A DNA stretch of 64,000 nucleotides from JAYOEY01 sp038120295 (lineage in GTDB: Bacteria > Pseudomonadota > Alphaproteobacteria > MPNO01 > UBA2964), in contig JAYOLL010000021.1 of the NCBI GenBank assembly GCA_038120295.1, positions 1 to 64,000 of the forward strand. Direction: 5' to 3'. The translations under genes were made by a program, and so were the position numbers. How positions within the stretch are numbered: the first letter of the stretch is position 1; each line of letters opens with the position of its first letter. Positions 17,177-26,156 of this stretch are shown piece by piece. Under the pieces are notes generated by a model, which was not told the DNA's origin, made no database searches, and was given only the letters and a program-made list of their open reading frames with translations.

Positions 17177-17815
17177 TTGAAATCCAGCGCCTCGGCGTGC
17201 AAAGACGTTTCATTACCGGGTTCGGGCGGGAATTTGCTGCGTTCGCTGAAAATCAAGTTCATCCTGCTGCTTTTGCTGGGCGGCACAGTCGCAGGCGTCA
17301 TTGGCCTCTGGCTGACCCACGAAGCCGCCAATAAGGAGCTGGACGAAAGACTCAGGGTCCGGGCGGAAACGCTGGCGAGCGCCATCAACCACACAGCGAT
17401 GGTGAGGTCGAGCTGGTCAACAATCCAGCATGTCATCGACGAAATCGTCCGCGAACAGCACCGCGCACAGCAGGCAACTGACGTCGCTCCCGCTGCGGGT
17501 CATCTCCACGCGAGCTCGCCGGGAGAGTACCGGGGGGCCATCCTGGTCAGGGTCAGCCGGGCAGCCACGTCCCGCAGCGCCTTCGCCATCGACCGGCAAT
17601 ACGCCGGCGGTATCCTGGCGTCGATCCTGGTTATTCTGCTGGTCGCCCTTGTCACGCTGAAACATCTGGTTCTGACCCCTCTCCAATCGATCAGGAATGT
17701 CATCGACCGCCGCAACGCCGGCGACACCGAAGCGCGCATAACGCTGGACCGCAAGGACGAGCTCGCCGCCGTCGCACAGGCGCTCAATGCGACGCTCGAC
17801 AAGGGGGATGAATAG
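17177..17815 (+). CDS. N-terminal half of an interrupted sensor histidine kinase
   Basis: Frame of 212 codons starting at TTG 17177, with another TTG at 17234 that may be the real start. It encodes TM1 (IKFILLLLLGGTVAGVIGLWL), a short periplasmic loop, TM2 (GGILASILVILLVALVTL) and a HAMP domain (LVLTPLQSIRNVIDRRNAGD). It stops at an amber codon, TAG 17813-17815, exactly in the HAMP-to-kinase linker. The same frame continues into the kinase half, so this was one gene. The periplasmic region looks short and irregular, which suggests further decay. It follows a terminator and has no adjacent response regulator. Confidence 0.65.
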   Translation: MKSSASACKDVSLPGSGGNLLRSLKIKFILLLLLGGTVAGVIGLWLTHEAANKELDERLRVRAETLASAINHTAMVRSSWSTIQHVIDEIVREQHRAQQATDVAPAAGHLHASSPGEYRGAILVRVSRAATSRSAFAIDRQYAGGILASILVILLVALVTLKHLVLTPLQSIRNVIDRRNAGDTEARITLDRKDELAAVAQALNATLDKGDE

Positions 17816-17827
17816 GGGCGGGAGCTG

Positions 17828-18601
17828 ATGCGGATCAACAGCCAGTTGACGCAATCCGTCATCCGGTCCGAGACGGCCAGCATTGCGAAATCGGAGTTCC
17901 TGGCCAATATGAGTCACGAACTTCGAACACAGCTGAATGCCGTCATCGGGTTTTCCGAAGTCATCCGGGAGCAAACCTTTGGTCCCGTCGGCAACAGCAA
18001 ATATATCGCCTACGCGGACGACATTCAGGCCGCCGGGAAGCACCTTCTTCAACTGATCAACGATATTCTGGATATCTCAAAGATCGAGGCGGAGAAAGAA
18101 GAGCTAAACGAAGGACTCCTTGCAGTCGGCGACCTGGTGCAATCATCGCTTTCCATCGTAAGGGGCCAGGCGGACAAGAACAGGATCGCGATCGAGGTCG
18201 ATCTTGAAGATCCAATTCCACCGCTGAACGGCGACGAAAGGAAACTCCGCCAGGCGCTGATCAACGTGCTGAGCAACGCCGTCAAGTTCACGCCGGAAGA
18301 CGGCAGGATATCAGTACGATCCTGGTGCCGGCAGGATAGCGGGCTCGTCATTCAAATCGCCGATACGGGGATCGGGATCGCCCCGGAAGACATTCCCAAG
18401 GCGCTGTCCCAGTTCGGTCAGGTAGACAGCGATCTGAACCGCTCTTACCAGGGAACCGGGCTGGGCCTGCCACTGACGAAGGCTCTGGTAGAAATGCACG
18501 GCGGTTCGTTCGACCTGCAGAGCCGCGTCGGCGCCGGCACGACGGTCACGATCAGGCTGCCGGCCTCGCGCGTTGCCTCCGGCGACGGACTGGCGGCCTG
18601 A
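17828..18601 (+). CDS. C-terminal half of the interrupted kinase (HisKA + HATPase)
   Basis: In frame with the preceding piece, 12 bases after its TAG. If translated from ATG 17828 it gives a soluble 257-residue protein. It has the H-box MSHELRTQLN (H30), where the usual proline of HELRTPLN is Q35. The N-box (LINVLSNAVKFTPE), G1 (ADTGIGIAPED) and G2 (GTGLGLPL) are present. The catalytic domain therefore looks intact, but the link to membrane input is cut. It could be an expressed soluble kinase or one half of a pseudogene. GAGCTG before the ATG is only a weak ribosome-binding site. Confidence 0.65.
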   Translation: MRINSQLTQSVIRSETASIAKSEFLANMSHELRTQLNAVIGFSEVIREQTFGPVGNSKYIAYADDIQAAGKHLLQLINDILDISKIEAEKEELNEGLLAVGDLVQSSLSIVRGQADKNRIAIEVDLEDPIPPLNGDERKLRQALINVLSNAVKFTPEDGRISVRSWCRQDSGLVIQIADTGIGIAPEDIPKALSQFGQVDSDLNRSYQGTGLGLPLTKALVEMHGGSFDLQSRVGAGTTVTIRLPASRVASGDGLAA

Positions 18602-18615
18602 CCGGGGACTCCCGT

Positions 18616-20634
18616 TTAACGTAAAGCGGCAGCGATATTGCCGCCATCGACGGTTATTACCGCCCCGGTCGTCGCCTCCGAAAGCGCCAAATCGACAAAT
18701 GCCCGGCCGACATCGTTGGCCGTAACTTCCCGCCCCAGCAGATTCCCTGACATGTAATCGGATTCGCTGAGACCACGCGCAGCCGACCGTTCGGCGATCA
18801 TCCGGTCGGTCAGGAGACCGGTACGAATTCGATCGGCGTTGACGGCGTTCGACCGGATTCCGTCCGCCCCGTGATCGAGCGCATACTGACGCATCAGAAA
18901 GAGCGTCGCCGCCTTGGGGAGGCCGTAGGGCCCGAAATCTTTACCCGGATTGACCGCCTGCTTCGACGTATTGAACAGCAGGCAGCCGCCGAGCCCCTGC
19001 GCCTTCATGATCGAAACGGCGGCCTGCGCAACGCGCTGATGACCGTAGAAATTCAGCTCGAAACTTTTCCGGAGGATCTTTTCGTCGACCTCGCCGATCC
19101 GCCCCTGCCAGGCGGCCCCGGCATTCGAGACCACGACATCGACTCCGCCGAACCGTTCGCAGACCTCCGCGAAGGCGCGCGTTACCGATTTCGGATCGGT
19201 AACGTCGCAGACGATTCCGTCCGGTTCAGGCGCCATATCGAGCACAGCGACCGTCGCGCCTTCGGCGGCGAACGCCTTAGCTGTCGCAGCGCCAATGCCC
19301 GACGCCCCGCCGGTAACCGCTACAATGCGGCGGGCCAGCGGTTTTTCTGCCGACTTTCCTAGCTTGGCCTGCTCCAGCGACCAGTATTCGATATCGAAGA
19401 TGTCTGCTTCGGGAATCGATTGGAATTTTCCGAGCCGTTCGGCCTCCGAGATAACCCGCAACGTCGTCTCGGCAAGATCCGCGGCCACCGAGGCCGCACC
19501 AGCGGAGTTGCCGAGCCCGAAAACGCCGACGCCCTGAACGAGGATAACCCGCGGCATCGGGTCGAGCTGTTTCTTGATGCCTTTGAGACGCTTGTTATTG
19601 CGCTCGAAATATTTCACGTAATCGGCGGCGTATTTCGATACAGCCTTTTCTGCCGTGCGCCGGAACGCGTCCAGCTTGCCTGCTTCAGGCTCGGGCAGGA
19701 TCAGTGGCTCGGGCTTGGTACGGATGACATGGTCGGGCGTCACCGGACCTGTCGTCGCGATGCGCCTGATCTCGGACCGGGCGAGATAGTCTTTGATCGC
19801 CTTCGATGTCCGGAAGTCCATCACCATGCGCTTGCAGCCCGCCGCCTCATCAGCAGTAAGGCCGCGCAGGATTGGGGCGATATCGGCCGCCTTCGCGATG
19901 CGTCTCGGCGCCATAGCAGCCTTTTTTACAACGGCGACCGGCTTCGCCTGCGCGAGGCGCTTTTCCGCCTGCGTCACCAGCGAAATCATCCGCTCGTAGG
20001 CTTCATGCGCCGTTTCGCCGAACGAGAAAATACCGTGCTTGAGCAGGATCAGCCCTTCGACATCGGGGTGTTTTTCCCACGCCGCCGCACAGGCCTGCGC
20101 AAGATCGAAACCCGGCATGATATAGGGCACCAGCGCCACGCGATCGCCCCAGATATCATTGCTGATCCTGTCGCCGTCCGGCTGGTCGGTAACCGACAGC
20201 ACGGCGTCGGAATGGGTGTGGTCGACGAATTTGTGCGGCAGGAAGGCATGCAACAGCGTTTCCACCGACGGGTTGGGCGCGGTCGAATCCAGCAGCGCGC
20301 TGCGCTGCGCGTTGACCATGTCTTCGTCGGACAGTTTCTTCAGCTTGCGCAGCCGGCGGATGGCATCGAGCCGCACCGCCGGCAGGCCGGGAGGTTCGAT
20401 ATCGCCCATGTCCCAGCCCGAGCCCTTGACGCAGAGTACGTCGATCTGGTCGCCGGTGATTTCCGCCATACGGGTCTTCACCGAGGTATTGCCGCCGCCA
20501 TGCAGCACGAGGCGCGGGTCACCGCCCAGAAGCCGCGTGGTGTAAACACGCAGGGCGAGGTCTTCGCCGACGCCCTGTTTCGCATAGGCCCGTATCGCCG
20601 ATTTCGCATCCGCGTTCGACCAGAGTGATTTCAT
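18616..20634 (-). CDS. Fused class II aldolase / short-chain dehydrogenase
   Basis: Bifunctional protein of 672 residues. Residues about 20-230 are a class II (zinc) aldolase domain with LHGGGNTSVK (44-53), H139 and H141 in VDHTHSD, and H200 in LLKHG. Residues about 434-670 are an SDR domain with TGGASGIG (441-448), NAG (504-506), S557, Y570 and K574. Family members are usually annotated as rhamnulose-1-phosphate aldolase/alcohol or lactaldehyde dehydrogenase. Here no rhamnose gene is near. The start overlaps mtnA in an ATGA, and mtnP lies just upstream. By inference it cleaves 5-methylthioribulose 1-phosphate to DHAP and methylthioacetaldehyde, and reduces or oxidises the aldehyde. The ATG at 20634 is preferred over 20691. 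Confidence 0.85.
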   Translation of the reverse strand: MKSLWSNADAKSAIRAYAKQGVGEDLALRVYTTRLLGGDPRLVLHGGGNTSVKTRMAEITGDQIDVLCVKGSGWDMGDIEPPGLPAVRLDAIRRLRKLKKLSDEDMVNAQRSALLDSTAPNPSVETLLHAFLPHKFVDHTHSDAVLSVTDQPDGDRISNDIWGDRVALVPYIMPGFDLAQACAAAWEKHPDVEGLILLKHGIFSFGETAHEAYERMISLVTQAEKRLAQAKPVAVVKKAAMAPRRIAKAADIAPILRGLTADEAAGCKRMVMDFRTSKAIKDYLARSEIRRIATTGPVTPDHVIRTKPEPLILPEPEAGKLDAFRRTAEKAVSKYAADYVKYFERNNKRLKGIKKQLDPMPRVILVQGVGVFGLGNSAGAASVAADLAETTLRVISEAERLGKFQSIPEADIFDIEYWSLEQAKLGKSAEKPLARRIVAVTGGASGIGAATAKAFAAEGATVAVLDMAPEPDGIVCDVTDPKSVTRAFAEVCERFGGVDVVVSNAGAAWQGRIGEVDEKILRKSFELNFYGHQRVAQAAVSIMKAQGLGGCLLFNTSKQAVNPGKDFGPYGLPKAATLFLMRQYALDHGADGIRSNAVNADRIRTGLLTDRMIAERSAARGLSESDYMSGNLLGREVTANDVGRAFVDLALSEATTGAVITVDGGNIAAALR

Positions 20635-21731
20635 CGATTGATCCTTCTTTCCGGATACAGTCCCAGCAGCCCGCCGGCGCTGGCAGCGCATACGCCGCGT
20701 TCGGTGATCAGTCCGGTCACCAGCCGCGCCGGCGTCACGTCGAAAGCATAATTCACCGCCGGGCTCGTCTCGGGCGTCAGGCGGACCGTTTCGATCTCTC
20801 CCGCCGCCGTCTGCCCGGCGATATGCGTTACTTCCTTTTCCGCACGTTCCTCGATGGGGATCTCGCGCCCGTCGGCGATCGTCCAGTCGATCGTGGGACC
20901 CGGCAGCCCGACATAGAACGGCACGCCGTTATCCTGCGCCGCGAGCGCCTTCAGGTAGGTGCCGATCTTGTTGCACACATCCCCGCCCGCCGTGGTGCGG
21001 TCGGTGCCGGTGATCAGCATATCGACCTTCCCCTGCTGCATGACATGCCCCCCCGCATTGTCGACGATAACGTGGTGCGGCACGCCGTGCTGGCCAAGCT
21101 CCCAGGCGGTCAAAGACGCCCCCTGGTTGCGCGGCCGCGTCTCGTCGACCCAGACATGGAGCGGGATACCTTCCTCATGCGCGCGGTAGATCGGCGCCGT
21201 GGCCGTGCCCCAGTCGACGGTTGCCAGCCAGCCGGCATTGCAATGCGTCATGATCTCGACCGGACGGTCCCTGCCTGCCGCTTCCCAGGCCGCGCGGATC
21301 AGCGCCAGCCCGTGATCGCCGATGGAACGGCAGATATCGACATCCTCGTCGCAGATCTCCGCCGCGCGGGCGTAGGAGGCTTCGGCCCTGTCCTTCGGCG
21401 GAAGCTCGACGATACGGGTGCGTATGTCGTCGACCGCCCAGCGAAGATTGACCGCAGTCGGTCGCGTCGCCATCAGCCGCCGGGCGGCATCCTCGAGATT
21501 TTCGTCGGACGGGTCTTCACGCATCGCCAGCGCCACCCCGTAGGCCGCTGTTGCCCCGATCAGCGGCGCGCCGCGCACCAGCATGGCGCTGATCGCATGC
21601 GCCGCTTCATCGACCGTACGGAGCCGTATGGTGACGAATTCGTGCGGCAGGCGCGTCTGATCGATAATCCCGACGCTCTCACCGTCTTCGTCGAGCCAGA
21701 TTGTACGGTAAGGGAAGCCGTCGACATTCAT
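20631..21731 (-). CDS. mtnA: S-methyl-5-thioribose-1-phosphate isomerase
   Basis: Isomerises methylthioribose 1-phosphate to methylthioribulose 1-phosphate in methionine and MTA salvage. The 366 residues include the family's LVRGAPLIGATAAYGVALAM, the catalytic-cysteine segment MTHCNAGWLAT, and ITGTDRTTAGGDVCNKIGTY with the catalytic aspartate. Length is normal for the eIF2B-like MtnA family. It overlaps the aldolase-dehydrogenase gene by 4 bases and lies downstream of mtnP with a palindromic repeat between. mtnB, mtnC, mtnD and mtnK are all absent from the window. Confidence 0.96.
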   Translation of the reverse strand: MNVDGFPYRTIWLDEDGESVGIIDQTRLPHEFVTIRLRTVDEAAHAISAMLVRGAPLIGATAAYGVALAMREDPSDENLEDAARRLMATRPTAVNLRWAVDDIRTRIVELPPKDRAEASYARAAEICDEDVDICRSIGDHGLALIRAAWEAAGRDRPVEIMTHCNAGWLATVDWGTATAPIYRAHEEGIPLHVWVDETRPRNQGASLTAWELGQHGVPHHVIVDNAGGHVMQQGKVDMLITGTDRTTAGGDVCNKIGTYLKALAAQDNGVPFYVGLPGPTIDWTIADGREIPIEERAEKEVTHIAGQTAAGEIETVRLTPETSPAVNYAFDVTPARLVTGLITERGVCAASAGGLLGLYPERRINR

Positions 21732-21741
21732 TGGCGGAGAT

Positions 21742-21850
21742 ACCCCCTCCCTAACCCTCCCCCGCCAGCGGGGGAGAGAATCCCATCAGTGCGACGGCAT
21801 CGTCTGAGCTCCCTCCCCCAATTCTGGGGGAGGGTCGGGGTGGGGGTTAA
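21742..21850. repeat. Palindromic intergenic repeat between mtnP and mtnA
   Basis: About 109 bases with inverted arms: ACCCCCTCCCTAACCCTCC on the left and GGAGGGTCGGGGTGGGGG on the right. Inside are two strong hairpins: CCCCCGC/GCGGGGG near 21759-21774, and CCCTCCCCCA/TGGGGGAGGG at 21811-21834 with a 4-base loop. This composition matches the REP-like palindromic elements dispersed in alphaproteobacterial genomes. Only this copy is in the window. It can fold in the mtnP-mtnA transcript. Confidence 0.75.
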
Positions 21851-21870
21851 CCGATGAATGCAAAACTCAC

Positions 21871-22764
<894 letters not shown>

Positions 22765-22778
22765 CGCGTGAAATCCCT

Positions 22779-22812
22779 AAAAGAAAACCGGCGGTAGTCG
22801 CCTACCGCCGGT
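22779..22812 (-). terminator. Terminator after petABC
   Basis: ACCGGCGGTAG (22787-22797) and CTACCGCCGGT (22802-22812) form an 11-bp stem with a 4-base loop. On the minus strand, TTTTCTTTT follows, downstream of the petC stop at 22858. Confidence 0.85.
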
Positions 22813-22857
22813 TCTTGTCCTACAGGACCGAGCCCTGATCAAGAGCGGGATAGGCGT

Positions 22858-23619
22858 CTAGTGCTTGATGTCCTTCCAGACCTTGCGCTTGACGGCGTAG
22901 AGCATGCCGGTCAGCACGATCAGGAACAGGATCGCCTTGATGCCGATGCGCTTGCGGTCTTCAAGTTCGGGCTCCGCCGCCCAGGTCAGGAAGGTGGTTA
23001 CATCGCGCGCCATCTGGGACACGGTTGCCTTGGTCTTGTCGGCGTATTCGACACCGTCCTCGCTCAGCGGCGCCGGCATAGCGATCTGGTGACCGGGGAA
23101 ATAGACGTTATAGGCCATCCCCTCCGCCATCTTGACGTCTTTGGGCGGCGTTTCCTTGTAGCCGGTCAGCAGCGCGTACAGATAATCCGCACCGCCGACC
23201 CGCGCCTTGACCATCAGGGACAGGTCCGGCGGCAACGCGCCGCTATTCGAAGCGCGTGCTGCCTGGGGGTTAGGGAACGGGCTGACGAACTTGTCGCTCG
23301 GCCGCGCGGGACGGGTAAACATCTCGCCCTCGTCATTCGGCCCATCCCGAACTTCTTTCTCGGCCGCGATTTCTTTGACCTCGGCTTCCGTGAAGCCGAT
23401 ATCCATCAGGTTGCGGTAAGCGACGAGCCGCAGCGAATGGCAGGCAGCGCAAGCCTCCCGGTAGACCTGCAGGCCGCGGCGCAGAGCCCCACGGTCATAC
23501 GTCCCGAACAGGCCCTGATGCGCCCATTTTTCCGCAGGCGGTGCGACGACATCGCCGGCGGCCTGTGCGCCGGTTGCGGTCGCGAAAACGAGGGCGGCGC
23601 TGAGGAGCAGCTTTTTCAT
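22858..23619 (-). CDS. petC: Cytochrome c1 of the bc1 complex
   Basis: Heme-c subunit that passes electrons from the Rieske centre to soluble or membrane cytochrome c. The 253-residue precursor has a signal peptide (about 1-21) and one CxxCH site, CAACH (C57, C60, H61). The methionine-ligand region near HQIAMPAPLSEDGV follows, and there is a C-terminal membrane anchor (AILFLIVLTGMLYAV). Its ATG shares one base with the petB stop (ATGA arrangement), so translation is coupled. It is the last gene of petABC. Confidence 0.96.
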   Translation of the reverse strand: MKKLLLSAALVFATATGAQAAGDVVAPPAEKWAHQGLFGTYDRGALRRGLQVYREACAACHSLRLVAYRNLMDIGFTEAEVKEIAAEKEVRDGPNDEGEMFTRPARPSDKFVSPFPNPQAARASNSGALPPDLSLMVKARVGGADYLYALLTGYKETPPKDVKMAEGMAYNVYFPGHQIAMPAPLSEDGVEYADKTKATVSQMARDVTTFLTWAAEPELEDRKRIGIKAILFLIVLTGMLYAVKRKVWKDIKH

Positions 23620-24917
23620 CAGGCTTTCTCCATCGGCTTGGTTGCGGCCCCGGTGGTACTGTCCCCGCCGCCAAGCACCGGTTCGTTGATGCTGGCCGGT
23701 ACGGGCCTGGTTTTTTCAAACTTGGCCAGCAGCGGGGTGATCACCAGGAAATGCGCGAAGTAATATGCCGTTGCCGCCTGGGAGATCCATGTCCAAGGCT
23801 CTTCGGCAGGCTTGGCGCCGCACAGCCCCAGAATGAAGCAGTCGATCACGAACAGCCAGAAGAACCACATATAGAGCGGGCGGAACTTCGCGCTGCGGAC
23901 CTTGCTGAAATCAAGCCAGGGCAGCACGAACAGCACTGCAATCGACCCGAACATGGCCAGCACGCCGGCCAGCTTGGCCGACATCAGCCACGAAATCGGC
24001 AGATAGATCAGCGCATCCGCCGTGAACGACCGCAGGATCGCGTAAAACGGCAGGAAATACCATTCGGGCACGATATGCGGCGGCGTGGCCAGCGGATTGG
24101 CCTGGATGTAATTGTCCGGATGGCCGAGGAAGTTCGGCGCGAAGAACACGAACCCGGCATAGAAGATCAGGAACACGCCCAGCCCGAACAGATCCTTGAC
24201 CGTGTAGTACGGGTGGAACGGGATCGAATCCTGCGGTCCCTTGGTGTCGATGCCGAGCGGGTTGCTCGATCCATGCTGATGCAGCGCGAGAATATGCACG
24301 ACGACGATGCCGACGATCACGAACGGCATCAGGTAATGCAGGCTGAAGAACCGGTTGAGCGTCGGGTTATCGACCGAGAAGCCGCCCCACAGCCAGGTGA
24401 CGATGGAGTCGCCGATGATCGGAATGGCCGAGAACAGGTTGGTGATCACGGTCGCGCCCCAGAAGCTCATCTGGCCCCAGGGCAGCACGTAGCCCATGAA
24501 GGCGGTCGCCATCATGCAAAGCAGGATCACGACGCCCAGCATCCACAGCAATTCGCGCGGCGACTTGTAGGAGCCGTAATACATGCCGCGGAAGATATGG
24601 ATAAAGACGACGATAAAGAAGGCTGACGCGCCGTTCATATGCATGTAGCGGATCAGCCAGCCGTAATTGACGTCCCGCATGATGCGCTCGACAGAATCGA
24701 AAGCGTAATTGACGTGCGGCGTGTAATGCATCGCCAGCACGATCCCGGTCGCGATCATGAGAACCAGCACGATCCCGGCCAGCGAGCCGAAATTCCACCA
24801 GTAGCTCAGGTTCTTGGGAGTCGGGTACTCATGCAGCTCGTGCTGCATGAAGGTGAACACCGGCAAACGGTGATCGATCCATTTGACGATCGGATTCTGG
24901 AACGTGGGTGTAGCCAT
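23619..24917 (-). CDS. petB: Cytochrome b of the bc1 complex
   Basis: Membrane core of ubiquinol:cytochrome c oxidoreductase, with two b hemes and the Qo and Qi sites. The 432 residues give about eight helices with the b-heme histidines within segments such as HMNGASAFFIVVFIHIFRG and RFFSLHYLMPFVIVG. The Qo motif PEWYF is in HIVPEWYFLPFYAILR. Length is normal for the alphaproteobacterial long form. It lies between petA (14 bases upstream) and petC. Confidence 0.97.
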   Translation of the reverse strand: MATPTFQNPIVKWIDHRLPVFTFMQHELHEYPTPKNLSYWWNFGSLAGIVLVLMIATGIVLAMHYTPHVNYAFDSVERIMRDVNYGWLIRYMHMNGASAFFIVVFIHIFRGMYYGSYKSPRELLWMLGVVILLCMMATAFMGYVLPWGQMSFWGATVITNLFSAIPIIGDSIVTWLWGGFSVDNPTLNRFFSLHYLMPFVIVGIVVVHILALHQHGSSNPLGIDTKGPQDSIPFHPYYTVKDLFGLGVFLIFYAGFVFFAPNFLGHPDNYIQANPLATPPHIVPEWYFLPFYAILRSFTADALIYLPISWLMSAKLAGVLAMFGSIAVLFVLPWLDFSKVRSAKFRPLYMWFFWLFVIDCFILGLCGAKPAEEPWTWISQAATAYYFAHFLVITPLLAKFEKTRPVPASINEPVLGGGDSTTGAATKPMEKA

Positions 24918-24931
24918 TGTTCTTATCCTTC

Positions 24932-25495
24932 CTAGCCGATCTTAAGCGTGTTCTCTTCAGGGAAGGCGTGCTGCGGTACCGGCAGGTTCGTCGGCGCCGG
25001 CCCCTTACGGATGCGACCGGACAAATCGTAGTGCGACCCGTGGCACGGGCAGAACCAGCCGTCGAACTCACCGCGAACCTCGCCCTGCTTGGTGCCGGTC
25101 GGAATGCAGCCGAGATGGGTGCAGACACCGACCACGACCAGCCATTCAGGCTTGACCGTCCGGTCGCCGTCCTTCTGCGGGTCAGGCAGGTTGCCGCCGT
25201 CCTCCGCCTTCATCTTTTCGATCTGCTCCTTGGTGCGGTGCATGATGAAGACGGGCTTGCCCTGCCATTTGACGAGAATGCGCTGACCGGGCTCGATCGG
25301 CTCGAGATTGACCTCTGTGGTCGAGACCGCAAGCGTATCCGCCGCCGGATTCATCTGGTCGATAAAGGGCCAGGCCACCGCGCCGAGCCCGACCGCACCG
25401 ACCGCACCGGTCGCCAGCATCAGGAAGTCGCGACGGGACTCGCCGTCGCCCTGACCCTGGCTATCCGTGGCAGCCGTATCCGCAGAACTTGCCAT
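24932..25495 (-). CDS. petA: Rieske iron-sulfur protein of the bc1 complex
   Basis: Accepts electrons from ubiquinol. From the ATG at 25495 it has 187 residues. A Tat-type signal-anchor (SRRDFLMLATGAVGAVGLGA, 20-39) implies folding before export. The [2Fe-2S] ligands are in CTHLGC (C125, H127) and CPCHGSH (C149, H152), with C130 and C151 forming the disulfide. The longer frame from 25549 adds charged sequence before the Tat motif and is less likely. It is first in petABC, divergent from trmL. Confidence 0.96.
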   Translation of the reverse strand: MASSADTAATDSQGQGDGESRRDFLMLATGAVGAVGLGAVAWPFIDQMNPAADTLAVSTTEVNLEPIEPGQRILVKWQGKPVFIMHRTKEQIEKMKAEDGGNLPDPQKDGDRTVKPEWLVVVGVCTHLGCIPTGTKQGEVRGEFDGWFCPCHGSHYDLSGRIRKGPAPTNLPVPQHAFPEENTLKIG

Positions 25496-25624
25496 GTCTT
25501 TCCTCTTGTCTGTTTGGCGAAACCTGAAAGCTTCGCAATTCTCCCGCAAGGTTCGGGCGGGGATTTAGCATATGAGGCCCGGTTAATACAGGGCCTGTAT
25601 CTGTGCCTGATTTCGGGGCACGGG

Positions 25625-25630
25625 TATAAT
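25625..25630 (+). promoter_or_regulatory. -10 element candidate for trmL-hemF
   Basis: A consensus TATAAT at 25625-25630 lies 43 bases before the trmL ATG in a relatively A+T-rich stretch. No good -35 is visible at standard spacing. The 178-base petA-trmL gap must hold both divergent promoters. Confidence 0.3.
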
Positions 25631-25673
25631 AGAAATAACTGATAATGCAAATATCGTTAACCAGAGATTAACC

Positions 25674-26156
25674 ATGCGCCTTGCGCTGTACGAGCCGGAT
25701 ATTCCCCAGAATACGGGAACCCTGCTGCGACTTGCCGCCGTCCTCGGGATCGGAGTCGACATCATCGAGCCTTGCGGCTTCCTGCTGGACGACAGGAGGC
25801 TGCGTCGCGCAGGGATGGATTATCTGGAGAGCGTATCGATTATCCGCCACAACTCATGGAAAACATTTGAAAAACAACGGGTGGGAACCTGTTCATCCCG
25901 ATTGCTGCTATTGACCACCTCAGGCGATATCCCCTATTGCGACTTCGCGTACGAATCGGGCGATACGATAATGGTCGGGAGCGAGAGCGCAGGCGTACCC
26001 GACATGGTACACAATGCGGTCGACGCTCGGCTGCGCATCCCGATGGCGCCGAGCGTGCGCTCGCTTAACGTCGCCGTGGCGGCCGCAATGGCGCTCGGCG
26101 AGGCGATGCGTCAGACCGGCGGGTATGACAGGCTAGATATGGAGAAGGAACGCTGA
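25674..26156 (+). CDS. trmL: tRNA (cytidine/uridine-2'-O-)-methyltransferase TrmL
   Basis: SPOUT methyltransferase that 2'-O-methylates the wobble base of certain leucine tRNAs. The 160 residues contain the family start MRLALYEPDIPQNTGTLLRL, the middle CGFLLDDRRLRRAGMDY, the SAM-binding MVGSESAGVPDMVH and the C-terminal knot strand IPMAPSVRSLNVAVAAAMAL. Length is normal. Its TGA overlaps the probable CTG start of hemF. Confidence 0.95.
   Translation: MRLALYEPDIPQNTGTLLRLAAVLGIGVDIIEPCGFLLDDRRLRRAGMDYLESVSIIRHNSWKTFEKQRVGTCSSRLLLLTTSGDIPYCDFAYESGDTIMVGSESAGVPDMVHNAVDARLRIPMAPSVRSLNVAVAAAMALGEAMRQTGGYDRLDMEKER

Noticed and set aside
19420..20628. 402-codon plus-strand frame opposite the aldolase-dehydrogenase
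   Set aside because: Antisense to a conserved two-domain enzyme; no recognisable motif.
18616..20634. Rhamnose catabolism reading of the aldolase-dehydrogenase
   Set aside because: No rhaB, rhaA, rhaM or rhamnose transporter nearby; mtnP and mtnA are the operon partners.
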